A DNA stretch of 64,000 nucleotides from Corynebacterium sp. HMSC078H07. GTDB lineage: Bacteria; Actinomycetota; Actinomycetes; Mycobacteriales; Mycobacteriaceae. Positions 19,439-27,810 of the stretch are shown piece after piece. The position numbers and the translations under genes are program-made. Each line of letters begins with the position of its first letter. The stretch's first letter is position 1. Where the stretch lies: the NCBI RefSeq assembly GCF_001812805.1, contig NZ_KV810494.1, forward strand, positions 116,526 through 180,525, in the 5' to 3' direction. The notes under the pieces are model-generated. The model saw only the letters and a program-made list of their open reading frames with translations, was not told the DNA's origin and did no database searches.

Positions 19439-21208
19439 CTAGCCGCGGATGAGCTCGGTGAGGGTATCCACGATCTCGTCAGCCGGAACCTCGCGGGTCT
19501 CTCCACCGCGAATGCGCAGCTCAATGATGCCGTCGGCGAAGGAGCGACCAAGGATTGCAATAAAGGGCATGCCGAGTAGTTCGGCGTCCTTGAACTTCAC
19601 GCCTGGGGAGACCTTGGGGCGATCGTCGAAAAGCACCTCGATGCCCGCACGGTCCAAGTCCTCCACAAGCTTCTGACCGGCTTCCATGGCGGCAGCGTCC
19701 TTATTAGCCACAGCCACATGCACCTGGTACGGGGCTACGGCCACAGGCCAGTTGAGGCCCTTCTCATCGTGGCGCTGCTCCGCCAGCACGGCGAGCATGC
19801 GGGTCACGCCAATGCCGTAGGAACCCATAGTGGGAACAGCGCGCTTGCCATTCTCATCGAGGATCTGCACGTCAAAGGCTTCGGTGTACTTGCGACCCAA
19901 CTGGAAGATGTGGCCCAGCTCAATGCCGCGCTCCAGGGTCAGCGTGCCTTGGTCATTCGGGGCAGGGTCGCCTTCCTTAACCTCGGCGGCCTCAATGAAC
20001 TCGTCCACGGTGAAGTCACGGCCTGCTACGCAACCGACGACGTGGCGCTGCGGGGCATCTGCGCCGGTAATCCAGGAGGTACCAGAAACCACGCGCGGAT
20101 CAGCATAAACCCTGACGTCATTGGCGTTAAGCGCACGCGGACCGACGTAGCCCTTGACCAGGAAGGAATTCTTCTTGAAGTCTTCCTCCCCTGCGAGCTC
20201 GAACTCAGCCGGTTCCAGTGACGCTTCGAGGCGCTTCTCATCGAGACCGCGGTCTCCCGGAATGAGCACGGCGGCGAGCTCCCATTCCTTCTCTTCCTCC
20301 GTGGCCGCGGGGCCGGCTACCTTGATCATCATGCACTTGAGGGTGTCCGCTGCGGTGACCTCGCGGCCGTCGACAGTAATGCCAGCACCCTGTGCCCACT
20401 CCACCAGAGACTCAATGGTCTCGGCGTCCGGGGTGTCATGCTCCTGCGCTTCCGGCACACCATCGAAGGGGATTTCTTCCGGTGCCTGGGTTACTACTGC
20501 TTCCACGTTGGCGGCGTAGTCACCCTCGGTAGAGCGCACGAAAGTATCTTCGCCGACCTCGGACACAGCCAGGAACTCTTCGGAGGCGGAACCACCCATA
20601 GCACCGGAGGTAGCCTTGCAGATCGCGTAATCGATCTCTAGTCGGTCGAAGATATTCTGGTAGGCCTTGCGGTGACGGGCATAAGACTCATCGAGCCCCT
20701 CCTCCGTCATGTCGAAGGAATAGGAATCCTTCATGGTGAACTCTCGTCCGCGAAGCACGCCGGCACGGGGGCGCTCCTCATCGCGGTACTTCGTCTGAAT
20801 TTGGTAAAGCGTGACTGGGAAATCCTTGTAGGAGGAGTACATATCCTTCACTGCGGTGGTGAACATCTCCTCATGTGTGGGGCCTAGCAGCATGTCCGCG
20901 CCCTTGCGGTCCTGGAGGCGGAAAAGGTTATCGCCGTATTCCGTCCAACGGTTGGAGGCCTCATAAGGCTCACGCGGCAACAGGGCTGGGAAGAGAACTT
21001 CTTGGCCGCCGATGGCGTTCATCTCCTCACGGATAACGTCCTCAATCTTGCGCATGGCGCGAAGACCAAGCGGCAGCCACGTGTACACGCCCGGCGCGAC
21101 GCGGCGCACGTAACCTGCACGGACGAGAAGCTTGTGGCTGGGTACTTCGGCATCAGCCGGATCCTCACGAAGAGTGCGGAGGAAAAGCTCAGAAAGACGT
21201 GTAATCAT
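19439..21208 (-). CDS. proS: Prolyl-tRNA synthetase
   Basis: 589 residues. Class II motifs are visible: motif 2 around [24 protein letters not shown], and motif 3 at [11 protein letters not shown], with the bacterial-type editing insertion between them (about 225-390) and a C-terminal anticodon-binding domain. It charges tRNA-Pro. The ATG at 21208 lies 8 bases downstream of a TAGACT -10, so the mRNA is probably leaderless. The gene is divergent from yaaA. Confidence 0.98.
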   Translation of the reverse strand: MITRLSELFLRTLREDPADAEVPSHKLLVRAGYVRRVAPGVYTWLPLGLRAMRKIEDVIREEMNAIGGQEVLFPALLPREPYEASNRWTEYGDNLFRLQDRKGADMLLGPTHEEMFTTAVKDMYSSYKDFPVTLYQIQTKYRDEERPRAGVLRGREFTMKDSYSFDMTEEGLDESYARHRKAYQNIFDRLEIDYAICKATSGAMGGSASEEFLAVSEVGEDTFVRSTEGDYAANVEAVVTQAPEEIPFDGVPEAQEHDTPDAETIESLVEWAQGAGITVDGREVTAADTLKCMMIKVAGPAATEEEKEWELAAVLIPGDRGLDEKRLEASLEPAEFELAGEEDFKKNSFLVKGYVGPRALNANDVRVYADPRVVSGTSWITGADAPQRHVVGCVAGRDFTVDEFIEAAEVKEGDPAPNDQGTLTLERGIELGHIFQLGRKYTEAFDVQILDENGKRAVPTMGSYGIGVTRMLAVLAEQRHDEKGLNWPVAVAPYQVHVAVANKDAAAMEAGQKLVEDLDRAGIEVLFDDRPKVSPGVKFKDAELLGMPFIAILGRSFADGIIELRIRGGETREVPADEIVDTLTELIRG

Positions 21209-21216
21209 GGTTGCTC

Positions 21217-21222
21217 AGTCTA
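21217..21222 (-). promoter_or_regulatory. -10 element (TAGACT) for leaderless proS mRNA
   Basis: TAGACT on the minus strand ends 8 bases before the proS ATG; no Shine-Dalgarno. Confidence 0.55.
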
Positions 21223-21228
21223 CATCGC

Positions 21229-21234
21229 TAGCAT
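21229..21234 (+). promoter_or_regulatory. -10 element (TAGCAT) for leaderless yaaA mRNA
   Basis: TAGCAT ends 6 bases before the yaaA ATG at 21241. The two divergent -10 hexamers are separated by 6 bp. Confidence 0.5.
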
Positions 21235-21240
21235 GTAGCC

Positions 21241-21960
21241 ATGCTGATCATCCTCCCTCCATCTGAGACAAAGGCCCACGGCGGCAACGGCGCCGCCCTC
21301 AACTGGGATGGGCTCTCCTTCCCAGCGCTCAATCCCATTCGGCGTGAGATTGCCGCCGAGCTTCAGTCTCTCGACGTTGATGAGGCCCTCGAGGTACTGA
21401 AGATTTCGGAGAAATTACGCGCGGAGGCCGAATCCAACCGCCAGTTGGAGACCTCGCCCACCATGCCTGCACTGGAGCGCTTTACCGGAGTGCTGTACGA
21501 CGCCCTCGATGCCCCTTCCCTTCCCCCAGAAGCGCGGCGCTACCTCGCCGTAGGCGATGCATTATTTGGTCTGGTGCACGCCGATGACCTCATCCCGCGC
21601 TACCGGCTCTCCGGCGGCACGAAGTTGGGTGGGAAGACTCTTAAGTCACACTGGGGTACTGCCATTAGCGACGAGCTGCGCGCGCTTGCCGCCGAGGAAC
21701 TTGTCATCGACATGCGTTCTGGTACTTACCAGCAGCTGGGCAAGCTCAAGGAGGCCGCTACAGTCCGGGTGGAGTCCGTCCAAGAAGATGGTTCACGCAA
21801 GGTGGTCTCCCACTTCAACAAGCACTACAAGGGGGAACTCGCTCGAGTACTCGCGCTCCACGGCAGCGAGGTGGAGTCCATCGACGATGCAGCACGCTTT
21901 GCTGAGGCTGCTGGCATGAGCACTGAGCTGCGTGGCAGTGAGCTAGTCCTCGTGGTCTGA
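21241..21960 (+). CDS. yaaA: Peroxide stress protein YaaA (UPF0246)
   Basis: 239 residues. The N-terminus MLIILPPSETKA, YDALDAPSLP and the VSHFNKHYKGELARVLA block are typical of YaaA/UPF0246. In E. coli YaaA binds DNA and limits iron-driven damage during peroxide stress; this role is assumed, not shown, for actinobacteria. The octanucleotide repeat tract begins 1 bp after its stop. Confidence 0.88.
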   Translation: MLIILPPSETKAHGGNGAALNWDGLSFPALNPIRREIAAELQSLDVDEALEVLKISEKLRAEAESNRQLETSPTMPALERFTGVLYDALDAPSLPPEARRYLAVGDALFGLVHADDLIPRYRLSGGTKLGGKTLKSHWGTAISDELRALAAEELVIDMRSGTYQQLGKLKEAATVRVESVQEDGSRKVVSHFNKHYKGELARVLALHGSEVESIDDAARFAEAAGMSTELRGSELVLVV

Positions 21961-21961
21961 C

Positions 21962-22019
21962 TTATCCATTTATCTATTTATCCAGCCCCTGCAATTTATC
22001 CATTTATCCATTTATCCAA
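21962..22019 (+). repeat. Two clusters of tandem octanucleotide TTATCCAT
   Basis: Units at 21962, 21970 (TTATCTAT) and 21978 (TTATCCA), a 10-11 bp spacer, then units at 21996, 22004 and 22012, the last overlapping the ATG of the next short ORF. The 8-bp period is not a multiple of three, so changes in copy number would shift any frame read through it. The core TTATCCA is also the first seven bases of a DnaA box. Confidence 0.85.
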
Positions 22020-22183
22020 TGGCTGAAGAATTGAAGTCTTCAACGACGTCGACTAGCGAAGTGAGGGCTCGCCTCCTAGAACAAGGGTTTATCGATGCTC
22101 CTCGCCACGGCACAGTCGCACTGGGCCTGCCCTATCTGCGTGAGTATTTAAGCTCTGGTGGTGAGCAAACGCTCGTAGATTGA
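22019..22183 (+). pseudogene. Remnant C-terminal winged-helix tail of an AAA-type ATP-binding protein
   Basis: 54 codons, from an ATG at the end of the octanucleotide tract to TGA at 22181. The pattern SEVRARLLEQGFIDAP, RHGTVALGLPYLREYL matches the C-terminal winged helix of bacterial ATP-binding proteins of the orc1/cdc6-like AAA type (R-x2-L-x3-G-x-I-x2-P-x2-G-x-V-A-x3-P). The ATPase body is missing. It is too short to function as such and is best read as a deletion remnant, though a small HTH protein is not excluded. The frame is open upstream through the repeats to 21920. Confidence 0.5.
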
Positions 22184-22187
22184 CGCG

Positions 22188-23501
22188 CTACACCAACGGG
22201 TTATAGCGCAGACTGTTGCGCTTAAGCTCGCACTCCGTGGCAATGGCAATGCCGGAAGCAATTTCGCCTCGTTCGCGCAGGCGGAAAAGCGCATCCACGA
22301 CGCGGTCACGCAGACCCCACGGATCGATGGTGTTGATATAGACCTTGGTGCCGCCCTCAAATCCGGCGAGTGTGGACACACGCAGCTTGATCATGACGCG
22401 CCACGGCTGCGGCAAGTCCACACTTGGTGGGCGGTGGTGCCACTCTTCGTTGCAGGCCACGTCTGGTCCGACTGCCGCATGCGCGGCGTGGATGAGATCC
22501 GACATGCCACGAACCTCTCCTGGGGTTTGTTCCCATGGCTCACAGCGAGGCGACTTGGAAAATATTTCCAAAGTGGGATAGCGGTGCCCAAAACCAGCGA
22601 AGAGCACTGCATACTCATTTTCCGCGATTACGAGATTGCGTTTGGCGGCGTAGCCCACTGCCCAGTCGTTGTACATATTCGGGTGCCCGCGCAAGATGGC
22701 GTTCTCCTGGTTAGCGGCCATGCCCAGGGCGTCGATAGCCACGAGCTGCTTGTGCAGGTGGTCAAAGGACGCGCCTGCGGGAGCTAACCAGTTTTGGAAG
22801 ACAGCCACGTAGGCAGCGTAACGGTTACGTTGGTAAAGCTCACGGGTCGAATCAGCAGTAAAGGTCGTAAGCAAAAAGTGCTCATCAGGACTCAGCGTGC
22901 CCGAGGAGGCCAGTTGACTATCGTCCGTGGCGCCGTCGACGAAGTGACGCGAGCCGATAATGACGTCGTGACAGCCGCCAAAGAAACCATCGGCGAGGGC
23001 GAGCAGGGAATCGTCGTCAAGCTCGGCGTCCTTACCCGCCGCCGTGAGCTTTGTGCGCACCACGTTCAGCACGTGCGCGCGCCCAGCCTCATCGGCTTCA
23101 TAACGTTCCTTGTGTTGTGCTAAGTCGACGTCCATGGTGAAACCATAATTGTCATGCCAGTAGTCGTAGGAGACGATTTCAAACAAATTCGGCACGCGCC
23201 TGAAGGCCGGACGTGAACTTTCGAGCTCTTGCGGCAGAAGGCCGCGCTGAATCTCCCCGGAGGGAAGAATGCGGGACTTCTCAGGTGGGGTATCAAGCAT
23301 GCGACCAGAGCAGAAGGCACAGGTCTGAGAGTAAGCGTCAGCACCTAGCGGCTGTGGGTCTTTTGCTGGGCGCGCGAGCGGGCGGTTACCGCGACCTGGC
23401 ACCGTCCACACCTCGGTTCCGGAAAAGGGGTTGACCTGTTTTACGGTGCCATCCGCCATGGTCTGGATTGGCTCGACGCGGCTAAAGAGTGCTTGGCTCA
23501 T
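22188..23501 (-). CDS. DUF4921 protein, GalT/HIT-superfamily-like
   Basis: 437 residues from the ATG at 23501; a TACGCT -10 ends 7 bases upstream. It opens MSQALFSRVEPIQ and contains GTVKQVNPFSGTEVW, a zinc-like CAFCSGR motif, a WHDNYGF segment and a SFDHLHKQL motif resembling the histidine triad of galactose-1-phosphate uridylyltransferases. This combination fits the actinobacterial DUF4921 family. A nucleotidyl transfer or hydrolysis reaction is likely, but the substrate is unknown. No Leloir genes are nearby. It is divergent from phzF. Confidence 0.7.
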   Translation of the reverse strand: MSQALFSRVEPIQTMADGTVKQVNPFSGTEVWTVPGRGNRPLARPAKDPQPLGADAYSQTCAFCSGRMLDTPPEKSRILPSGEIQRGLLPQELESSRPAFRRVPNLFEIVSYDYWHDNYGFTMDVDLAQHKERYEADEAGRAHVLNVVRTKLTAAGKDAELDDDSLLALADGFFGGCHDVIIGSRHFVDGATDDSQLASSGTLSPDEHFLLTTFTADSTRELYQRNRYAAYVAVFQNWLAPAGASFDHLHKQLVAIDALGMAANQENAILRGHPNMYNDWAVGYAAKRNLVIAENEYAVLFAGFGHRYPTLEIFSKSPRCEPWEQTPGEVRGMSDLIHAAHAAVGPDVACNEEWHHRPPSVDLPQPWRVMIKLRVSTLAGFEGGTKVYINTIDPWGLRDRVVDALFRLRERGEIASGIAIATECELKRNSLRYNPLV

Positions 23502-23508
23502 GCAGCCT

Positions 23509-23514
23509 AGCGTA
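23509..23514 (-). promoter_or_regulatory. -10 element (TACGCT) for the leaderless DUF4921 mRNA
   Basis: TACGCT on the minus strand ends 7 bases before the ATG at 23501. Confidence 0.5.
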
Positions 23515-23538
23515 GACCTCCACACATATCCATGCGAC

Positions 23539-23544
23539 TAGACT
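23539..23544 (+). promoter_or_regulatory. -10 element (TAGACT) for leaderless phzF-selO mRNA
   Basis: TAGACT ends 8 bases before the phzF ATG at 23553. Confidence 0.55.
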
Positions 23545-23552
23545 GGGAGCCT

Positions 23553-24371
23553 ATGCAGCACCGATTCTTCGAAGTAGATGTCTTTGCCACCGGTCCATTC
23601 AGCGGTAACCCGTTGGCCGTCGTTGCCGATGCTGATGGCTTAAGTACCGAAGAGATGCAGCGCATCGCGCACTGGACCAACTTCTCAGAAACCACCTTCC
23701 TGTGCTCGCCCACCGATCCGGCTGCCGATTACCTTGTCAGGATCTTCACTCCCTACGAGGAATTCCCTTTTGCTGGTCACCCGACGTTGGGCAGCGCACG
23801 CGTCGCGGCGGAGCTCTCCGGCAAGAGCGGAACCTTGGTACAAGAATGCGGAGTGGGCCTGGTGACTGTTCGCCAGGAAGAAGGCCGCTTTGCCTTCGCT
23901 ACCCCACCTCTCCTGCGCGAGGGAAAGTTATCAGAAGAGGAACTAGCTGAAGCATTGTCGGCATTGGGAATCTCCACAGACGAGGTGGTTGATTCCGGAT
24001 GGGTCGACAACGGCCCTGGTTGGCGCCTTGTCCAACTCGGTTCCGCTGATGCCGTGCGCGCTCTTAACCCCACGCCGACCCCAGGCGTCAAGGTTGGTGT
24101 CGTGGGGCTTGACTCCAGCACCGATAACGCCGAGGGCCCAGCCTACGAGGTCCGCGCCATCACTGCACAATTCGAAGACCCCGTCACTGGTTCCTTCAAC
24201 GGCGGTGCAGCGCAGTTCTTGCGCGCGAAGGACGCCGTTCCCGCGCAGTACACGGCGGCCCAAGGAAGCAAGGTCGGCCGCGATGGCCGCGTCTTCATTG
24301 AGGATGACGGCACGAGTATCTGGGTCGGTGGCGAAGCCCACGTGCGTGTGCGCGGAACACTGGAGTCCTAA
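23553..24371 (+). CDS. PhzF-family isomerase
   Basis: 272 residues from the ATG at 23553. It shows the family's DVFATGPFSGNPLAVV N-terminus, the catalytic Glu in NFSETTFL, and EFPFAGHPTLGSA, with the second-half counterpart FEDPVTGSFNGGAAQFL. The two halves form diaminopimelate-epimerase-like domains. PhzF itself isomerises a phenazine precursor; most members have unknown substrates, and no phenazine genes are present here. selO starts 1 bp after the stop, so the two are co-expressed. Confidence 0.9.
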   Translation: MQHRFFEVDVFATGPFSGNPLAVVADADGLSTEEMQRIAHWTNFSETTFLCSPTDPAADYLVRIFTPYEEFPFAGHPTLGSARVAAELSGKSGTLVQECGVGLVTVRQEEGRFAFATPPLLREGKLSEEELAEALSALGISTDEVVDSGWVDNGPGWRLVQLGSADAVRALNPTPTPGVKVGVVGLDSSTDNAEGPAYEVRAITAQFEDPVTGSFNGGAAQFLRAKDAVPAQYTAAQGSKVGRDGRVFIEDDGTSIWVGGEAHVRVRGTLES

Positions 24372-24372
24372 C

Positions 24373-25761
24373 ATGGCTGACTCGACTCTCCCTTTTAAAC
24401 TCCACCATGACTTCGCCGCCCACCTGCCCAGTATGGTTGCCGCTGCCCGCGGAGAAGAGCAGCCAGCGGCACGACTCATAGCCCTCAATGAGGAGCTCGC
24501 CGTCGACCTGGGCCTCGACCCTGACTGGCTGCGCAGTGAACAGGGCCTCGAGTTCCTTCTTGGGCACGGTCCCGACACTCCCCATGCCATGGCCTATGCT
24601 GGCTTCCAGTTTGGCCAGTACAACCCTTCCATGGGTGATGGCCGCGCGCTTCTTCTCGGCGAAATCAGCGGGCCCACCGCCCCGCAGAACCCAACCGGCC
24701 TCTGGGACCTCCATGCCAAAGGAACCGGCGTTACCCCTTATTCGCGCTACGGTTCCGACGGCCGCGGCACCCTGCGCTCCATGTTGCGCGAGTACCTTTT
24801 CTCTGAAGCTATGCATGCGCTCGGTGTGCCAACGACGCGGTCATTAGCTGTCATTGCCACTGGGCGGCCCATCCAGCGCCAGACTGTTGAGGAAGCCGGC
24901 GTACTCGTACGTGTGGCATCGAGCCACATTCGCGTCGGCTCCTTCCATTTTGCTGCCCACTCACAGCAGCCAGGATTGCTGAGAAAGCTCGCGGATTACA
25001 CAATTGAACGCCACTACCCCGGTGTGGATTATCGTGAACTCTTCACTCGCGTCATGGATGCGCAAGCAGCCACCGTGGCTAGTTGGATGCAGTTAGGCTT
25101 CATCCACGGTGTCATGAATACCGATAACACCACGCTATCTGGTGAAACTATCGACTATGGCCCCTGCGCCTTCGTCGAAAACTATGACCTTAACGAGTGC
25201 TTTAGTTCCATTGATACGCAGGGCCGCTATCGTTTCGGCCGCCAGCCGGACATGGTGGGATGGAATTTGGCGCGTCTGGCGGAGTCACTGCTGCCGCTTG
25301 TCGACGCCTCCCCAGACACCGCCCTCACCTGGGCGCAGGAGGCTATCAACTCCTTTGGAGAGCGCTATGAACAGGCACGCTTTAAGGAGGTGTCACAACG
25401 GTTGCAGCTGCCGGAAGAGCTTTACGCCGACTACACCGCTGCACTCACAACCGCTGGCCCAGATCTCACGCGTGCTCACCGCGCACTCGTGACGGCCGCC
25501 GCTGGAGACCGCACAGAAGCATACGGACTCTTTGGGGACGAGGAGTTCGTCGATCGTTACTGCGCTAGCGCCCCCGATGTCGCAGCACTGGAAGGATCCG
25601 TTCCACGCGTGATTCCTCGCCCGCGATTCGTGGAAGAGGCACTCGCTGACCGAGCCGAGTTTGCTCGCTTCTACCACACCGCAACCCATCCCTACAACGC
25701 AGCACCTGAGTACGAAAAGCCTGGCGGTACCGAGGGCTACCTGACTTTCTGCGGCACGTAG
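24373..25761 (+). CDS. selO: Protein adenylyltransferase SelO
   Basis: 462 residues from the ATG at 24373. The pseudokinase-fold motifs are present: GDGRALLLGE, the loop KGTGVTPYSRYGSDGRG, MLREYLFSEAMHALG, and the NTDNTTLSGETIDYGP magnesium site. SelO transfers AMP to protein Ser, Thr or Tyr residues and in E. coli supports resistance to oxidative stress. Members usually end in a redox-active cysteine motif; here the end is TFCGT, with one cysteine three residues from the end. The 1-bp gap to phzF indicates one transcript. Confidence 0.92.
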   Translation: MADSTLPFKLHHDFAAHLPSMVAAARGEEQPAARLIALNEELAVDLGLDPDWLRSEQGLEFLLGHGPDTPHAMAYAGFQFGQYNPSMGDGRALLLGEISGPTAPQNPTGLWDLHAKGTGVTPYSRYGSDGRGTLRSMLREYLFSEAMHALGVPTTRSLAVIATGRPIQRQTVEEAGVLVRVASSHIRVGSFHFAAHSQQPGLLRKLADYTIERHYPGVDYRELFTRVMDAQAATVASWMQLGFIHGVMNTDNTTLSGETIDYGPCAFVENYDLNECFSSIDTQGRYRFGRQPDMVGWNLARLAESLLPLVDASPDTALTWAQEAINSFGERYEQARFKEVSQRLQLPEELYADYTAALTTAGPDLTRAHRALVTAAAGDRTEAYGLFGDEEFVDRYCASAPDVAALEGSVPRVIPRPRFVEEALADRAEFARFYHTATHPYNAAPEYEKPGGTEGYLTFCGT

Positions 25762-25765
25762 AAAA

Positions 25766-25822
25766 GCACCGACGCCCCGAGGTCTCCGCAGGAAAGGGAA
25801 CGGAGTCTCGGGGCGCCGGTGC
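25766..25822 (+). terminator. Terminator after selO (long imperfect stem)
   Basis: GCACCG-a-CGCCCCGAG at the left pairs with CTCGGGGCG-c-CGGTGC at the right, and inner TCTCCG/CGGAGT pairs extend it. It starts 5 bp after the selO stop. Confidence 0.65.
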
Positions 25823-25823
25823 G

Positions 25824-25902
25824 TCTCTATCTCTCACTGCCACGCTCCCAGTCGGTTTCTCAGGCCGACTGCCCCGCGTGGTTGGGGTTCTCTCTATCTC
25901 TC
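25824..25902 (-). other. Structured segment flanked by a 12-bp direct repeat, between selO and mqo
   Basis: TCTCTATCTCTC occurs identically at 25824-25835 and 25891-25902. Between them lie a 7-bp hairpin (25849-25855 with 25865-25871) and a C4/G4 hairpin (25872-25875 with 25884-25887). It lies downstream of mqo, so it may be its 3' untranslated region or a small RNA. No ORF was seen. Confidence 0.3.
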
Positions 25903-26008
25903 GCATGCGCTCTCTCAAACGCACAACATAAGTATGGAGCTTGAGCCTTGAGGAAGCGTCCCATCGCACTGAACGCTTCCTGCGAGTTACTGAGAGTTGG
26001 CTGGATGC

Positions 26009-27511
26009 TTACTTCTGCTCAAGCTGCAGAGTCTTCTGGGTGTACTCCCACATCTCGTTGTAGAGCCTCTTATCCTTGGAGAGCTTGATGCCATAGGACG
26101 GGATCATTTCCTGAATCTTGTCGCCCCACTGGATCATGTGCTCACCGAAGCAACGCTCGAGCAGTTCCACCATCACGGCCGGCGTAATCGAGGCACCCGG
26201 GGATGCGCCGAGCAAACCAGCGATATTGCCCTCCGGGTTGTTGATAAGAGTAGTACCGAACTCGAGGGAGCCGAACTGCGGTGCACCGGCAGGCTTAATA
26301 ACCTGAACGCGCTGACCGGCGATGACGGTCTCCCAATCGTTCGGATCGGCATTCGGGACATATTCCTTGAGGGTCTCGACGCGCTTGTCAAAGTCCTTAA
26401 GGACCTCAGAGATCAGGTACTTCGTCAGACCGAACTCCTGGGCAGCAACACCGAGGTAGGAGGTCAGGTTGTCCGGACGGATGGACTTGAAAAGGTCCAG
26501 GTAGGAGCCCTTCTTGAGGAACTTCGGGGACCAGCCGCCATACGGGCCAAACAGCAGACCCTTTTCGCCGTCGATAACACGGGTGTCCAAGTGCGGCACA
26601 GACATCGGCGGAGCACCAACAGCAGCCTTGCCGTAAACCTTAGCGTTGTGCTGCTCCACCAACTCCGGGTTCTTGGAACGCAGCCACAGGCCAGACACTG
26701 GGAAACCAGCGAAGCCGGAGACCTCACGAACACCGGCCTTGCGCAGCAGATCCAAAGCGTAACCACCAGCGCCTACAAAGACGAACTTGGCGTGGACGGC
26801 CTCGTAGTCACCGGTGTGCAGGTTCTTGGCGGTCACGCGCCACTTCGAGCCATCACGCTTGATGTCCACAACTTCGTGGCCGTAGCGGATCTCAGTACCA
26901 GCGGCCTTCGCTGCGGTGAAGAATTGCTTGGCCAGTGCGCCAAAGTTGACGTCGGTACCAGCATCAGTCCACGAAATAGCCACCTTTTGGGCATTGAAGT
27001 CACGGCCCTCAGACATGAGCGGCAGCATCTCCTGGAAGGTGGCGTCATCATCACTGAACTGCATGTTCGGGAACATGTGGTTGTCCTTGAGCGCATCGAA
27101 GCGGCGCTTGAGGTAATCCACCTGAATGGAGCCCTGCGCGAAGGACACATGCGGAACCTGGTTGATGAACGCACGTGGGTCGGTAAGGATGCCGTTATTG
27201 AGCTGGTGGGACCAGAACTGGCGAGAAATCTGGAACTTCTCGTTAATGTTCATAGCCTTGGAAACGTCAATGCGGCCGTTCTTCTCCGGGGTGTAGTTCA
27301 ACTCGCACAGTGCAGAGTGACCGGTACCAGCATTGTTCCACGGGGAGGAAGACTCAAGCGCAGGACCATCGAGGCGCTCAAAAATCATCTGGGTCCAGCT
27401 CGGCTCAAGTTCACGGAGCATGGCACCAAGGGTGGCGCTCATAATACCCGCACCGATGAGGGCAACCTCAACCTCGTCTACTACTTGTGCTGTCTTCTTG
27501 TCGGAGGACAC
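26009..27511 (-). CDS. mqo: Malate:quinone oxidoreductase
   Basis: 500 residues, GTG start. The FAD-binding Rossmann motif ALIGAGIMSATLGAML (from about residue 17), the SSPWNNAGTGHSALCELNY segment and LLGASPGASITPAVM near the C-terminus are family signatures. It is a membrane-associated FAD enzyme that oxidises malate to oxaloacetate and feeds electrons to menaquinone; in C. glutamicum it is the main malate-oxidising enzyme. The gene stands alone, with a 299-bp upstream region containing a palindrome at 27557-27581. Confidence 0.97.
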   Translation of the reverse strand: MSSDKKTAQVVDEVEVALIGAGIMSATLGAMLRELEPSWTQMIFERLDGPALESSSPWNNAGTGHSALCELNYTPEKNGRIDVSKAMNINEKFQISRQFWSHQLNNGILTDPRAFINQVPHVSFAQGSIQVDYLKRRFDALKDNHMFPNMQFSDDDATFQEMLPLMSEGRDFNAQKVAISWTDAGTDVNFGALAKQFFTAAKAAGTEIRYGHEVVDIKRDGSKWRVTAKNLHTGDYEAVHAKFVFVGAGGYALDLLRKAGVREVSGFAGFPVSGLWLRSKNPELVEQHNAKVYGKAAVGAPPMSVPHLDTRVIDGEKGLLFGPYGGWSPKFLKKGSYLDLFKSIRPDNLTSYLGVAAQEFGLTKYLISEVLKDFDKRVETLKEYVPNADPNDWETVIAGQRVQVIKPAGAPQFGSLEFGTTLINNPEGNIAGLLGASPGASITPAVMVELLERCFGEHMIQWGDKIQEMIPSYGIKLSKDKRLYNEMWEYTQKTLQLEQK

Positions 27512-27556
27512 TGTGCTTATTACCTCTTTGAGTTGATGTATTCGATGTGGTCAAGT

Positions 27557-27581
27557 GCCCTGTGCAGGAACTACACAGGGC
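27557..27581. promoter_or_regulatory. Palindrome in the mqo 5' region
   Basis: GCCCTGTG (27557-27564) and CACAGGGC (27574-27581) are a perfect 8-bp inverted repeat with a 9-nt centre, 46 bp upstream of the mqo start. It could be an operator or a leader hairpin. The rest of 27582-27797 shows no gene. Confidence 0.35.
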
Positions 27582-27797
27582 GGGGTGAGAAAGCGCTCGA
27601 CGATGCTAGAAACCAAGCTGGCACGCAGGTCCACACGTGGTAGACCCGTCAAGCATTACCTTCACCTTACGCCCCTTATGATGAAATAGGCATTCCATAA
27701 GGAAGAAATGCCCGATCCGCTGCGAGTTACCCCTTTTGTGGTGCAAGCCATAAGCCTTCGCGGACACAGCCCACAGCACCAGGTTAGTTTCACACCC

Positions 27798-27803
27798 TAT
27801 TAT
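27798..27803 (+). promoter_or_regulatory. -10 element (TATTAT) for leaderless hydrolase mRNA
   Basis: TATTAT ends exactly 7 bases before the ATG at 27811. An in-frame ATG at 27802 overlaps the -10 itself and is therefore not the start. Confidence 0.55.
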
Positions 27804-27810
27804 GTGGGCC

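Noticed and set aside
21962..22019. Short tandem repeats as a CRISPR array
   Set aside because: Units are 8 bp without spacers of constant length; no cas genes in the window.
25850..25887. Possible 6C RNA between selO and mqo
   Set aside because: The 6C motif needs two hairpins each with six or more C residues in the loop; the loops here do not have them.
25997..27643. A 548-codon plus-strand frame opposite mqo
   Set aside because: Antisense of a clearly identified enzyme; same codon-bias artefact.
27802..27810. Upstream ATG as the start of the alpha/beta hydrolase
   Set aside because: It lies inside the TATTAT -10 element; the ATG at 27811 gives the 7-base leaderless spacing seen elsewhere.
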